Assembly: GCA_024641085.1 (NCBI GenBank)
Contig: JAHEDT010000025.1
Location: 1 to 42,641 of the forward strand
Direction: 5' to 3'
Origin: Geobacteraceae bacterium
Lineage (GTDB): Bacteria; Desulfobacterota; Desulfuromonadia; Desulfuromonadales; BM103
DNA: 42,641 bases
Shown here: positions 28,601 to 34,989 of the stretch, in pieces
Layout of the letters: every line of letters starts with the position of its first letter
Position numbering within the stretch: the stretch's first letter is position 1
Notes under the pieces: model-generated
Databases searched by the model: none
The model's input: the letters and a program-made list of their open reading frames with translations, nothing else
What the model was told of the DNA's origin: nothing
Position numbers and translations under genes: made by a program

Positions 28601-29241
28601 CGTCCGGCCAGACCGGGCATGTTGGTGCTTCGCTCAAACACCAGTCAGGGAATACGCAAATTGCCTTGTTCCAGTCCTACAGCTGGAGTGACACGGACAT
28701 CGAGCGTATCGTCCAGGTCACCGAACCCCTTAGAGCAAAGGCCCGCCGGCACCAGGATGCCTATGGCGGCATGCTGCGCCTGTCGCATGACCTGCACCAG
28801 GAGAGCATCTATCTGCGACCGCTGCTCGATCTTGGGGTCACTTATCTGATGGTGGAATCAACGGATGAAAAAGGGGCCGGTGGGGCGAGCCTGGAGCTCG
28901 AGTCCTACAACGAAACTCATACGTGGGTTCGGCCTGCCCTCGGCATGGGATATAAGCACAGCTTAAATGCGGGAATTGACATGCACCTGCATGCCAACCT
29001 GGGTTTCCAGTATTACTTAAGCGATTCTGAAACCGAGGTCCACGCCGGTTTTGCTGGTGCTCCCGCGGGTGTTGACACCATGAACGTCCCGGTGGAACTC
29101 GGCCAGTCCTATGCCGATGGTGCGGTTGGGGTCGACCTGAAGATCAACAAGCAGGTCAATGTGGGATTCCAATACAGCACGATCTTTGACAAAGACCATG
29201 ACCTTGATCGCTATAGCGTCAATTTGACTATCCCCTTCTGA
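16699..29241 (+). CDS. Giant glycine-repeat autotransporter (type Va secretion), about 4,180 residues
   Basis: The ATG at 16699 is chosen because GGGAGG (16685-16690) lies 8 bases upstream; the ATG at 16693 is too close. A Sec signal (MKSKRASGFVLATM, cleavage near AHA/APPS) leads. Residues about 30-250 are non-repetitive and AT-rich in DNA. From about 250 to 3600 there are roughly 50 units of 50-90 residues built on the pattern GI-hydrophobic-AQS(I/V/L)GGGGGNGG, then a small-residue stretch with VGxGGxGGxGG, then TxGxxS. This suggests a long beta-helix passenger. A linker follows, then a C-terminal beta-barrel (about 3890-4180) ending in Phe (RYSVNLTIPF), as outer-membrane proteins do. Probable adhesin or biofilm surface fibre; the function is inferred. 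Expression is gated by riboswitch B. Confidence 0.9.
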   Translation: MKSKRASGFVLATMLCLVILENSAHAAPPSINSQIGDTVINPLIEPSDPPTDPPNNEAFVTGLNLEDNFPDTSVLPYPQFVFTNQSIPETEGETFEYSFMVRDVGDVLYQYFDGKLYTSEILSITSDPAKPYESPIFTVTDSGLTGFSLVNQEIKAWDTYSEWLKVFAPWAGGDGAELDPVISGGVDGVSYVKYGAPGAGGSTGFLLIPAGSGKPGKPGPDIVFDTNILPLDANPQPFPKSITATNKVGLKVGSVGGNGGNGGSVYLSPFSGAKGGNAGKGGDVTVIVQADVEQIATTSESEKGLHGIFAFSRSGAGGKGGSGYAAVGGGSGGGSPNGGDVTIKNSALLVSTDSEYGYGIYALSVSGQGGSGGDQYGIAGYSGSGAAPANGGDVKIENYGQVVTRKEYSYGILAQSIGGGGGSSGSTGNLIYSDTANGQAGGDGGKASVINAGRVSTQADYSQGIAAQSIGGGGGNSGSSWGLVAIGGTADNGGRGDTVSVENTLTGSVQTRGKGSIGIFAQSVGGSGGRGGDATGLAAIGGNGAVGGGGGRVDVTNAGEIKTFGDTSRGIFAESVGGGGGSGGSSVGMVAVGGTGAGGGDGNNVSVVNSGTITTAGDYSEGIYAQSVGGGGGDGGTSTAVGAFLAVAVGGDGATGGKGGEVDIILGGESPSIIKTGADEDGGYKSVGVFAQSVGGGGGSGGGALSVSAGLFGSVSVSLGGKGAKGGDGGLVNLTTPENSQNTIVSTKGNDSTGVYLQSVGGGGGDGGYAYSFAAAAGPVSGTVNVGIGGRGGKGGEGGVVTVGSGFAADPTIDDVPISPTSGFRGAIYTDGERSTGLFAQSVGGGGGNGGLAISAGISASAGGSLGVSVGLGGDGGAAGNGGVVKVATEGDITTNQAQSTALLVQSVGGGGGNGGGTVTAGVSASGGAAATINVGGGGEGAAGGDGGEVTLVTGDGNILTKGIRAPDPELDPDLDAELLSRITGGQSPGIIVQSIGGGGGNGGYAVAAGIAGAGGAAGAVTVSLGGGGGSGGDGGKVFAQLASNVTTEGDSSAAILVQSVGGGGGNGGFSVSAAGAGAGGGAGAIAVGLGGSGAEGGVGGEVIATSSGEIITKGTQSTGFTAQSIGGGGGNGGFNVSGGLSGAGTGSGAISVGLGGDGGAGNDAGNVIAETTGKIMTFGAQSTGVLAQSVGGGGGNGGYNISAAGSAAGTGSGAVSVGLGGSGKGGGNGGDVDLTVSETVYTEREQSVAVIAQSIGGGGGNGGYNISAVASGAGTGSGTVGVGLGGSGAGGGDGGEVVVSTSSNIWTKGVGSGGILAQSVGGGGGNGGFNVTVSGSGAGTGSGAVGVGLGGSGEGGGNASTVDLTVENNVTTTLRDSSGIVAQSIGGGGGSGGFNVTVAGSGAGTGSGAVSVGLGGSAGTGGFARAVTSKVTGNIVTGGDDSTGLLVQSVGGGGGNGGFSVSAAISGAGTGSASAAVGLGGSGGSGGISGTVESTLTGDVRTAGKNATAVIAQSIGGGGGKGGMSVAGAISGAKTGSAAASVSVGGSGGGGGDSNTVENTVTGHIVTAESGSGGILAQSVGGGGGEGGISVSGTISVASTGTGAVSVGIGGSGGDGGDSMKVTNAVTGTVFTSGPDASGIVAQSLGGGGGNGGINVTGTISAAKTGAGAIGVGIGGSGGGGGDSGEVDNTVEGYVQTTGDNSAGIFAQSLGGGGGNGGLNVTGMITAAKTGSGGLAVGIGGFGGDGGDAGKVTNKVTGGTVTTGNNADGIVAQSLGGGGGNGAINVTASVNLSKDNGGTLGVGIGGFGGDGGNAGDVISTVITTEEYQQIGTTGDDSSAVIAQSIGGGGGNGGLNITGTVNASGKNGAAIGVGVGGFGGGAGDAGDVTLGVTGTVVTEGNNSHGLIAQSIGGGGGNGGTNVTGSLAIVKPASGSSGTTVAASIGVGGFGGGGGQAGDVDLTYAGTIVAQPRILVPETVDPVSGATVPVHYEFKEGSGSYGILAQSLGGGGGNGGVNVSAGISYAAGESDGHALLVGVGGFGGSGGDAGDVSVTVTGGESISAYGNGHSAIMAQSTGGGGGNGALNVSGGIVSDSPLIVGVGGMGGNGGTAGDVSVAAATDVYAIAETDDDEHSAGIMAQSLGGGGGNGGVNISGGLSIDKGKSPSITVGVGGFGGSGAVSGDVELVHDGNAITTGGWTHGLFAQSIAGGGGNGGLNVSGQFNWADSEDSGGAKDLSIVAGIGGHGGQGADAGDVGVISTGTISTSGAYSRGIYAQSVGGGGGTGGMNVTGVFAKNSSPISMGIGGFGSGGGNAGTVQVNRGSVDLAAGKITTDGVGAIGIEASSIGGGGGDAGMNFVVGISLAKDSNNDGGDTGGDTGTTREHPKHTGVDESVFTNFDKVLDELEGRSPKDPQDEKDASKDSPFAAQIAIGGSAGDAGHGNTASVDNHGDVETRGNDSHGILAQSIGGGGGNASVNLAVTYQGKSDDSKGFNFTLGGATGDGGNGAKVELDSDGIVVTGGDDAYGLFAQSVGGGGGNVGYDFSTMQTKGGKIGINLGRQGGTGGFGDDVTLTSKGAVSTLGARSYGILAQSVGNGGGNSSSTTISGELAANEEDGTPNRAASITIGLEGGEGGSAGDVDVDVAGTVTTIGEGAHAVFAQSVGGGGGNAGDAKSKASTLAVSIGASGGIGGTGGKVEVTSSAGIFTRGQDALGILAQSIGGGGGTGSTTESKAEDFAIAIGGSGGEGAVSDTVAVINRGTIITEGAGSYGVLAQSIAGGGGNAKATKSTLEKKKPKENTTGDSSTAPTDSADGDKEESNSAVQVSIAIGGTGGTGAASGDVTVENFGGIGTSGDQAIGIFAQSIGGGGGNAAQTASSVTSELGSGLLFGLGIGGNGGTGGAAGDVTVSNLVDSGTDQAGQIITLGNESHGIFAMSIGGGGGNGSSVTAKTNAKNQNEKSAASAFSVGIGGSGGTGGTGGEVTVTNAGMIATYGTKAHGIVAQSIGGGGGNGGMTIAGNQAMGSREAGSKAGSFALGGSGGDGNASGDVSVINTGSIEVFGDQSYGIYAQSVGGGGGDGALAIGLSADIASNPLTNLAPTLMNIGIGGSGGDGGDSGNVFIDQQGSIIAHGDNAYGIYAQSVGGGGGRVGASISSPVWMAADLTISALVGGRDGSDGNAGTVTINTVGDITTTGSNSQAYFAQAVNGGGGDLQLFLDVSDKGGAYGEDSVDLEEELGFIEQIKAKVTVELGLGSSEASGASGSEIQSSHQGDVFTAGDQSVASSTQSVGGGGGNATVALVVNDEAQVDLGFLLGASESSDSSGGDVDLTRDGDVVTTGDQSQGAGVQSIGGGGGNLSVNVRKVPVQEDPAEVMAAVTPASLAPMVSPRPQDLVPAGEVTASVMLGSDLSDNNDGGDVTLATTGDLLTSGTLSPGVVIQSIGGGGGQLNLTGLDSLAISMGASGGSSGDGGNIVVANDGTVLTEGELSHGIMIQSIGGGGGAVFTDLEESAINLTLNTDNSGSGGSIDLSQTGDVVVTGDRSIAVFAQSLGGGGGAVDRLFADTSGGAGMAGSVNLTLDGNVLAEGQDGVAVFAQSRGTDGQGDINISLAEDKLAYAGANGVGVWMSGGANNSFTNRGVVMTADGILGRATIGEEGNDQIDNHGTFYGQFDLGYGMNRVVNHVDSLLVPGAVLRLGAANNQLVNDGIMIPGDMFYAQHTDLTGSFSQSATGMTYSELDFGSDILDQIYMTGTADLAGEMDVALLNPQLVPSGHYQKDLFHAELGLTDSGMFLTTAPSVVINYELLYPTGHAAVLDYNVDFSPKGMSKNLTEVGDYFNRIQSAGSSPALADTVIKLLYDPTMNDYRASLSQLSPEFYGEDQADLIHSSQQFGRTMANGGGYRFGDKDQVIWLQFDRENNTHSDSGDYKSVDHDADRYTLGFDKRLDSRWALGLSVAYEDTESDGYGGRWSSSGQTGHVGASLKHQSGNTQIALFQSYSWSDTDIERIVQVTEPLRAKARRHQDAYGGMLRLSHDLHQESIYLRPLLDLGVTYLMVESTDEKGAGGASLELESYNETHTWVRPALGMGYKHSLNAGIDMHLHANLGFQYYLSDSETEVHAGFAGAPAGVDTMNVPVELGQSYADGAVGVDLKINKQVNVGFQYSTIFDKDHDLDRYSVNLTIPF
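17611..27490 (+). repeat. About 50 coding repeats with the AQS-GGGGG signature
   Basis: I counted about 50 units with the core (A/V)QS(I/V/L)GGGGG, or degenerate forms at the two ends (for example AFSRSGAGG at the start and AQSRGTDGQ at the end). Mean spacing is about 200 bases. The central units (about 19.9-23.3 kb) are the most uniform. Several units carry non-repeat inserts. The DNA of each core is a run of GGN codons. Confidence 0.9.
28386..29238 (+). other. Autotransporter beta-barrel domain coding region
   Basis: Alternating hydrophobic/polar strands with aromatic girdle residues (QVIWLQFDRENN, YTLGFDKRLDSRWALG, IALFQSYSWSDTD, VNVGFQYSTIFDKD) over about 285 residues, ending in an aromatic Phe. 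This matches the PF03797-type translocator in length and position. Confidence 0.85.
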
Positions 29242-29308
29242 CACGTTGTTCCACCGGGGAATCACTGGCCGTGGCAGGGTCAAGTGAGCAATGAATCCTG
29301 GCACTGAA

Positions 29309-29340
29309 CTAAAACGGCAAGCTCATCCTTGCCGTTTTAG
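29309..29340. terminator. Bidirectional terminator between the autotransporter and pfk genes
   Basis: CTAAAACGGCAAG (29309-29321) and CTTGCCGTTTTAG (29328-29340) are perfect 13-base arms around a six-base loop. T-rich on both strands, it can stop the giant message and the convergent pfk message. The remaining bases to 29502 hold no gene that I can see. Confidence 0.85.
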
Positions 29341-29502
29341 TTTGTCCGGGCCATGCCGTGAAGGGCATTACCAAGGGGGTCGACGCGATGAAGACCGGTA
29401 GCCGGCCGGTCCGGAAGAGAGTTGAGCCTTTATTAAAAGCCTGTTGCCGGACTCCGGTGCAGGCTCGTTTCCAGGACATTGCACCAGGTTCCTGAGGTGC
29501 TC

Positions 29503-30465
29503 TCAAATCCCCAGCGTCGCTGCCAGCCTGAGCAGGTTTTCGTCGATCGGCCTGCGGCCCGCCCCGATGGCCTCTTCGAGGTTGGTCAGCACAATCGCGC
29601 CGCAGGAGAGGCCGAGCATCTTGCCCGAGTTCCCCTGCAGCAGGGTCGCGACGGCGTTGACGCCGAACCGGGCCGCCAGCAGGCGGTCGAAGCTGGAGGG
29701 GGAGCCGCCACGCTGGTAGTGGCCCAGCACCATGATGCGGGTTTCAAAGCCGATGCGGTCCTTGATCTGGTCGGCGATGTTCTGGGCCTTGCCGGCCCCT
29801 TCGGCGACCATGATGATCGAGTTGTCGCGCCCTTCCTTGAACCGCCGCTGTAAATTCTCGCAGATCGCGTCGAGATCATAGCTCGATTCGGGGATCAACG
29901 CGTACTCGGCGCCGCAGGCGATCGCGGAGACCAGGGCCAGGTACCCGCAGTTGCGGCCCATGGTTTCGACGACGAACGTGCGGTCGTGGGACGAGGCCGT
30001 GTCTTTCAGGTTGTCGACGGCATGGATGATATTGTTCAGGGCCGTGTCGACGCCGAGGGACATGTCGGTAAACGGGATATCGTTGTCGATCGAGGCCGGG
30101 ATGGCGACCACCGGGATGCCCAGCCTCTGCATTGCCAGAGCGCCGCGATGGGAGCCGTCGCCGCCGATCACCACCAGCCCGTCGATGGCCATGGCCTGGA
30201 GGTTCTCGGCCGCCAGCTGCTGGCCGGGCTCCTGGAGCATCTTGAGACAGCGGGCGCTCTGCAGGAAAGTCCCGCCGACCTGCAGCTTGCTGCTGACCGA
30301 CTTGGTCGTCAGCACTTCCCCGTGGCGGTCGATCAACCCCTGGAAACCCTTTTGAATACCGACGACTTCAAGGTTGTTGCTCAGCCCGGCTCTCACCACG
30401 GCGCGGATGGCCGCGTTCATGCCGGAACAATCCCCGCCGCTGGTCAGTACCGCAATGCGTTTCAT
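29503..30465 (-). CDS. pfkA: ATP-dependent 6-phosphofructokinase
   Basis: 320 residues, the usual length of bacterial PfkA. It phosphorylates fructose 6-phosphate to the 1,6-bisphosphate in glycolysis. Motifs: TSGGDCSGMN near the N-terminus; GGDGS (Gly at the nucleotide site favours ATP over pyrophosphate); PASIDNDI with the catalytic Asp; METMGRNCGYLA-type substrate loop; and GGSPSSFDR. The usual PGTIDND is PASIDND here, with Ser replacing Thr. GGGAG lies five bases before the ATG. It is convergent with the autotransporter gene and divergent from the M16 operon. Confidence 0.95.
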   Translation of the reverse strand: MKRIAVLTSGGDCSGMNAAIRAVVRAGLSNNLEVVGIQKGFQGLIDRHGEVLTTKSVSSKLQVGGTFLQSARCLKMLQEPGQQLAAENLQAMAIDGLVVIGGDGSHRGALAMQRLGIPVVAIPASIDNDIPFTDMSLGVDTALNNIIHAVDNLKDTASSHDRTFVVETMGRNCGYLALVSAIACGAEYALIPESSYDLDAICENLQRRFKEGRDNSIIMVAEGAGKAQNIADQIKDRIGFETRIMVLGHYQRGGSPSSFDRLLAARFGVNAVATLLQGNSGKMLGLSCGAIVLTNLEEAIGAGRRPIDENLLRLAATLGI

Positions 30466-30494
30466 AGATTCTCCCGCTTTCGTCTGCCTGCAAG

Positions 30495-30524
30495 AAGTTA
30501 AACAGCGGCCGATTGCTTTGTCAA
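30495..30524 (-). promoter_or_regulatory. Possible pfkA promoter
   Basis: On the minus strand TTGACA (30524-30519), an 18-base spacer and TAACTT (30500-30495). The -35 box is perfect but the -10 box is weak. On the plus strand the same 200-base gap is AT-rich with a TATAAT at 30607-30612 that could serve the M16 operon, but no matching -35 box was found. Confidence 0.4.
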
Positions 30525-30665
30525 AGGAGAGGAGCGTCTGCAGATGACCAGCAATCTGTTAATATTTTCTTCGAAATATGATACATCTAAAAAGTAGTAT
30601 AAAGGTTATAATTAATGTCGACTTCAACTCACACACTTTGCAACGATTAGATAGGAATAGCTGCA

Positions 30666-32159
30666 ATGAGACTTACGCACGGTTTGATCATTCTGCTGCT
30701 GGGCCTGCTCCCCGGTTTCGCCGGCACGGCGCTCGGCAGCCCCACCCTCGAAGAGAAAGTGATCGAGCACCAGTTTGCCAACGGACTGAAACTGCTGGTG
30801 GTCGAGCGGCACGACACGCCGATCGTCTCGGCCTACATCACCATGGGCGTCGGCTCGGTCCATGAAACCAGCGAGACCCGCGGCGTGGCTCACCTGCTGG
30901 AGCACATGCTCTTCAAGGGGACGGAAACCTTCGGTACCACAAACTATCAGAAAGAGCGGCCGATCCTGGAAGCGATCGAAAAAGCCGGCAGCAGCCTGGA
31001 TGCGCTGCGCCTGCAGAAAGATGCCGATCCGGCCCGGGTTGCCGCCCTCAAAAAGGAGCTGGCCGACCTCCAGGAGGAGCACAAGCAATACGTGGTCAAG
31101 GACGTATTTTCCACCATTTATTCGGAAAACGGCGGCGTCGGCTTCAATGCCTTCACCAGCAAGGACCAAACCACCTACCTGATCTCCCTGCCGTCGAACA
31201 AGCTGGAACTCTGGGCACTGCTCGAGTCGGACCGCATGAAGCATCCGGTGCTGCGCGAGTTCTACACCGAGCGCGACGTGATCCGCGAGGAGCGGCGGCG
31301 TTCCTATGATACCAACCCGGGGCGGCAGCTCTACGAGAGCCTGGTGCTCAATGCCTACAATGTGCACCCCTATCGCAACCCGATCATCGGCTGGCATTCG
31401 GACATCGCCAATCTCAGCCCGCAGAAAACCCGCGGGTTCCTGCACAAATACTACGCGCCGGTCAACACCGTGATCGCCCTGGTCGGAGACGTCAAGGCCG
31501 CCGATGCGATTGCCCTGGTGGAGCGATATTTCGGGGACATCCCGCCGGGGACCCCGGCTCCGAATGTTGCTGCCATCGAGCCGGAGCAGACCGGCGAAAA
31601 ACGGGTGATCGACATCTTCGACGCCGAACCCCGACTGGCGATCGCCTGGCACAAGCCGACCATGCCGAACAAGGACGATTACGTGTTCGACCTGATCGAC
31701 CAGATTCTCGGCAGCGGCCGGACCTCGCGGCTCTATCGGGCGCTGGTGGAAGAACAGCAGCTGGCCACTTCGGTTTCGGTCTATGGGGCACCGGGTTCGC
31801 GTTATCCCAACCTGTTCGTGATTGATGCCATTCCGCGCTACCCGCATACGACCGCGGAGCTTGAAAGTGCCATTTACGCCGAACTTGACAAGCTCAGCAA
31901 CGAACTGGTCGGCGATGCTGAACTCACCAAAGTCAGAAATCGCCTGCTCACCGATCAGCTGCGACAGTTGGACAGCAACGCGGGGTTGGCCGGGCTGCTG
32001 ACCAGCTACCAGTCGCTGGCGGGAGACTGGCGCTACCTGGTGACCTATAAACAGGAGATCGAAAAATTGACTGCCGAGGATATCAAGCAGGTGGCCGGTG
32101 AATACTTCAAGGCCGCCAATCGCACTGTGGTCGTGCTGAAGAGGGAGGATGCGTCATGA
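30666..32159 (+). CDS. Secreted zinc metallopeptidase of family M16 (active subunit)
   Basis: 497 residues with an N-terminal Sec signal (MRLTHGLIILLLGLLPGFAG). The inverted zinc motif HLLEH is at 76-80 (HxxEH, Glu79 catalytic), followed by MLFKGTE as is usual in pitrilysin-type peptidases. An unusual insert of about 45 residues (KAGSSLDALRLQKDADPARV to VKDVFST) lies between this motif and GGVGFNAFTSKD. The C-terminal half has the second M16 domain. It likely degrades peptides in the periplasm together with the downstream homologue. The stop overlaps the next start (ATGA). Confidence 0.9.
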   Translation: MRLTHGLIILLLGLLPGFAGTALGSPTLEEKVIEHQFANGLKLLVVERHDTPIVSAYITMGVGSVHETSETRGVAHLLEHMLFKGTETFGTTNYQKERPILEAIEKAGSSLDALRLQKDADPARVAALKKELADLQEEHKQYVVKDVFSTIYSENGGVGFNAFTSKDQTTYLISLPSNKLELWALLESDRMKHPVLREFYTERDVIREERRRSYDTNPGRQLYESLVLNAYNVHPYRNPIIGWHSDIANLSPQKTRGFLHKYYAPVNTVIALVGDVKAADAIALVERYFGDIPPGTPAPNVAAIEPEQTGEKRVIDIFDAEPRLAIAWHKPTMPNKDDYVFDLIDQILGSGRTSRLYRALVEEQQLATSVSVYGAPGSRYPNLFVIDAIPRYPHTTAELESAIYAELDKLSNELVGDAELTKVRNRLLTDQLRQLDSNAGLAGLLTSYQSLAGDWRYLVTYKQEIEKLTAEDIKQVAGEYFKAANRTVVVLKREDAS

Positions 32160-33595
32160 TGAGACTCTCCCGACAGACGCACATCGCACTGCTGGCTGGT
32201 ATGGCGGCACTGCTGATCCTCGCCGGTTGCGCAGCCCCATTGCCAAAGTCTCCTGATGAGCTGCACTACCCGGTGCTGGATTTTCATGTTCCGGACGTTG
32301 AGACCCTGGTCCTGGCCAACGGCATTCGCCTCTATCTGAAGGAAAACAAAGAGCTGCCCCTGGTGCAGATGACAGCGATGATCGGCTCCGGGGCCATGAC
32401 CACCCCGAAGGAGAAGACCGGCTTCGACGGCCTGTTCGGCAGCACCTGGCGGAGCGGCGGTGCGGGCGAGAGGAGCCCCGATGAGCTGAACGCCTATCTC
32501 GACCAGTTGGCCGCCGACCTGAGCACAAGCCTGGGGCCCTACACGGCTGAAGTCGACCTGTCACTGCGCTCGGAAGACCTGGCGAAGGGGATTGCCGTGC
32601 TCGGCGACCTGCTGCGCCGGCCGACATTTGCCGCTGAGCGGCTCGACCTGGCCCGAAGTCAGGCCCAGGAGTACCTGCGCCGCCAGAACGACAATCCCGG
32701 GGCTATCTCCAGCCGCCTGCTGATGGCCGCACTGTACCCGAACCACTATCTCGGCTATTCGCCGAGCGAGGAGAGCCTGGCGGCCGTCACGCGCCAGGAC
32801 CTGGTCGACTTTCACCGGACTTATTTTGCGCCCAACAACCTCTGGATAGCAGTCTCCGGAGATTTCGAACGCGCGGCCCTGCTGCGCATCCTGGAGGAGA
32901 ACTTCGGTGACTGGGCCCGGCGGGCAGTCCCCGAGCAGACGCTTCCTACTCTCCTGCACCCGCAGTCGGGTTCGGTGCAGGTCGCAGCCAAGAATCTGCC
33001 GCAGACCTCGATCCTGATCGGCGACCAGGGGCTGACCAAGGACAACCCCGACCAGTATGCGGTGCGCGTGATGAATTACATTCTTGGGGGAGGCGGCTTC
33101 AACTCCCGCATGATGCGTGAAATCCGCTCCGACCGGGGCCTCGCCTATTCGGCCTATTCCTATTTCCAGATTGGCCGGCGACTGCCCGGACCGTTCGTCG
33201 CCGGAACGGAAACCAAGAATGCTTCGGTGGGGCCGGCAATCAACCTGACCCGGCAGATCATGCAGGAACTGCGCGACCGGCCGGTGACCGAAGAGGAACT
33301 GCAACTGGCGAAAGAGAGCCTGGTCAACTCGTTCGTGTTCGGTTTCGAGAACACCCACTCGGTGGTCAGCCAGCAGATGTCACAGGCTTTTTACGGTTAT
33401 CCTGCCGATTACCTGGCCAAGTATCGCCAACGCATCGCTGCCGTGACGGCCGCCGATGTCCAGCGGGTGGCGCGTGAGTTCATCGACCTGGGCCGGCAGC
33501 AGATTGTCCTGGTCGGCAACCCACAGGAATTCCGCGGCGAACTTGACGGGCTGGGCCTGCCTGTGGTTGACGTCGACCTGGATAAGCCTCGTTAA
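32156..33595 (+). CDS. M16-family lipoprotein lacking the zinc site (partner subunit)
   Basis: 479 residues. A lipoprotein signal with lipobox LAGC (Cys25) anchors it to a membrane. It aligns with M16 peptidases, but the HxxEH motif is replaced by GFDGLFGSTWRSGG, so zinc binding and catalysis are lost. The C-terminal substrate-contact motif SDRGLAYSAYSYF is kept. Active plus inactive M16 pairs form heterodimers in other bacteria, and the ATGA overlap with the active gene supports this. Starts at 32156 and 32159 are both possible (MMRLS). Confidence 0.88.
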   Translation: MMRLSRQTHIALLAGMAALLILAGCAAPLPKSPDELHYPVLDFHVPDVETLVLANGIRLYLKENKELPLVQMTAMIGSGAMTTPKEKTGFDGLFGSTWRSGGAGERSPDELNAYLDQLAADLSTSLGPYTAEVDLSLRSEDLAKGIAVLGDLLRRPTFAAERLDLARSQAQEYLRRQNDNPGAISSRLLMAALYPNHYLGYSPSEESLAAVTRQDLVDFHRTYFAPNNLWIAVSGDFERAALLRILEENFGDWARRAVPEQTLPTLLHPQSGSVQVAAKNLPQTSILIGDQGLTKDNPDQYAVRVMNYILGGGGFNSRMMREIRSDRGLAYSAYSYFQIGRRLPGPFVAGTETKNASVGPAINLTRQIMQELRDRPVTEEELQLAKESLVNSFVFGFENTHSVVSQQMSQAFYGYPADYLAKYRQRIAAVTAADVQRVAREFIDLGRQQIVLVGNPQEFRGELDGLGLPVVDVDLDKPR

Positions 33596-33606
33596 GGGAG
33601 GGCCCT

Positions 33607-34989
33607 TTGAGCACCTTGCGCACAATCTTCAATCGCAGCCGGAATTTCCTGCAGCACGGACTCTGGGAGCTGGACGCCGCCGAAATGCGCTGGTGGCGGC
33701 GTTTCCTGCTCAACCTGGGCCAGATCCTGACTCTGGTGGTGCGGGGGTTTGTCAACGACGGCTGCATGCTGCGCGCATCGGCTCTCACCTATACCACCCT
33801 GCTGTCCCTGGTGCCGCTGCTGGCGCTGGTGTTCGCGATTCTCAAGGGGTTCGGGGTGCAGAAAGTGCTGGAGCCGCTGCTCCTCGAGCAGTTGGCAGTG
33901 GGCGGCGGCCAGGCGGTGACCAAGATCGTCGAATACATCAACAACACCAACGTCGCGCGACTCGGCTCCTTCGGTCTGGTCTTTCTGATCATTGCCGTGT
34001 TGACCCTGCTCTCCAATATCGAACAGTCGTTCAACAGTGTCTGGGGGGTTGAAGAGACACGTCCCTTGCTGCGGCGTTTCACTGATTATTTCTCGGTGGT
34101 GACAATTGGCCCAATCTTCGTGGTGGTGGCCATCTCAATGACCAGCACCCTGAAAAGCCAGCAGCTTGTCCAGACCCTGATCGACCACGCCTATGTCGGC
34201 GAAGCCCTGCTGGCGCTTTTCGAGGTGCTGCCCTTCATGGTGATGTGGCTGGTCTTTGCCGGGCTTTACCTGTTCATGCCGAATATCAAGGTCAGCCCCC
34301 GGGCCGCCCTGATCGGCGGCGTCTTCGGCGGCACGCTCTGGCAGGTCAGCCAGTGGGGCTATCTCAACTTCCAGGTCGGTGTGGCCCGCTACAACGCCAT
34401 TTACGGGACCATGGCCGCCCTGCCAATCCTCATGATCTGGATCTACCTCTCCTGGGTGATCGTGTTGATCGGCCTGGAAATGACCTACGCCACCCAGAAT
34501 TTGCGCACTATCCGCCAGGACATCCGCGGCAAGCGGGTCAATTTTGCCAGTCTAGAATTCATTGCCCTGACGGTGCTGCTCTGTATCGGTCGTCGCTTTT
34601 ACCTCGGCAAGCCGGCCCTGGGGCATGAGGCGTTGTCGTCACGCCTGGAAGTCCCGTCACGCCTGCTGCATTCCATTCTCGACGAACTGACCCGTCTCGG
34701 CCTGATCGTGGCGACAGCGCGGCATGGCAATGAGGTCGGTTATCAGCCGGCCCAGGCGCTGGAAAAGATCAAGCTCCATGAGGTTATCCGCGGGCTTGCC
34801 GCCGACGGCGCCGATTACAGCCACCTGCGCAAGACCGTCGAGCGTCGTATCGTGGCCGGGGTCGCTGATATCCTCAAAGATGCCGAGCGGCGTGCTCTGG
34901 CCGAAATGACGCTGCGGGATCTGGTCCTGCAGACCGAGACGGTCAGACGTCAGCAGGAAGAGCCTGTTGCGATGGAATCTGCAGAATAG
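33607..34989 (+). CDS. YihY/BrkB-family inner-membrane protein
   Basis: 460 residues from a TTG start with GGGAGG 5-6 bases upstream; the first in-frame ATG is about 27 codons later and would cut into the conserved N-terminus. Six probable helices between about 45 and 300, with the family motif ASALTYTTLLSLVPLLAL. The family was once called RNase BN; that function was reassigned and the present role is unclear. A C-terminal cytoplasmic extension (about 315-460) looks like a winged-helix domain (LEVPSRLLHSILDELTRLGL). It lies 11 bases after the M16 pair in the same direction. The last 40 bases overlap the 3' end of lpxH on the other strand. Confidence 0.88.
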   Translation: MSTLRTIFNRSRNFLQHGLWELDAAEMRWWRRFLLNLGQILTLVVRGFVNDGCMLRASALTYTTLLSLVPLLALVFAILKGFGVQKVLEPLLLEQLAVGGGQAVTKIVEYINNTNVARLGSFGLVFLIIAVLTLLSNIEQSFNSVWGVEETRPLLRRFTDYFSVVTIGPIFVVVAISMTSTLKSQQLVQTLIDHAYVGEALLALFEVLPFMVMWLVFAGLYLFMPNIKVSPRAALIGGVFGGTLWQVSQWGYLNFQVGVARYNAIYGTMAALPILMIWIYLSWVIVLIGLEMTYATQNLRTIRQDIRGKRVNFASLEFIALTVLLCIGRRFYLGKPALGHEALSSRLEVPSRLLHSILDELTRLGLIVATARHGNEVGYQPAQALEKIKLHEVIRGLAADGADYSHLRKTVERRIVAGVADILKDAERRALAEMTLRDLVLQTETVRRQQEEPVAMESAE

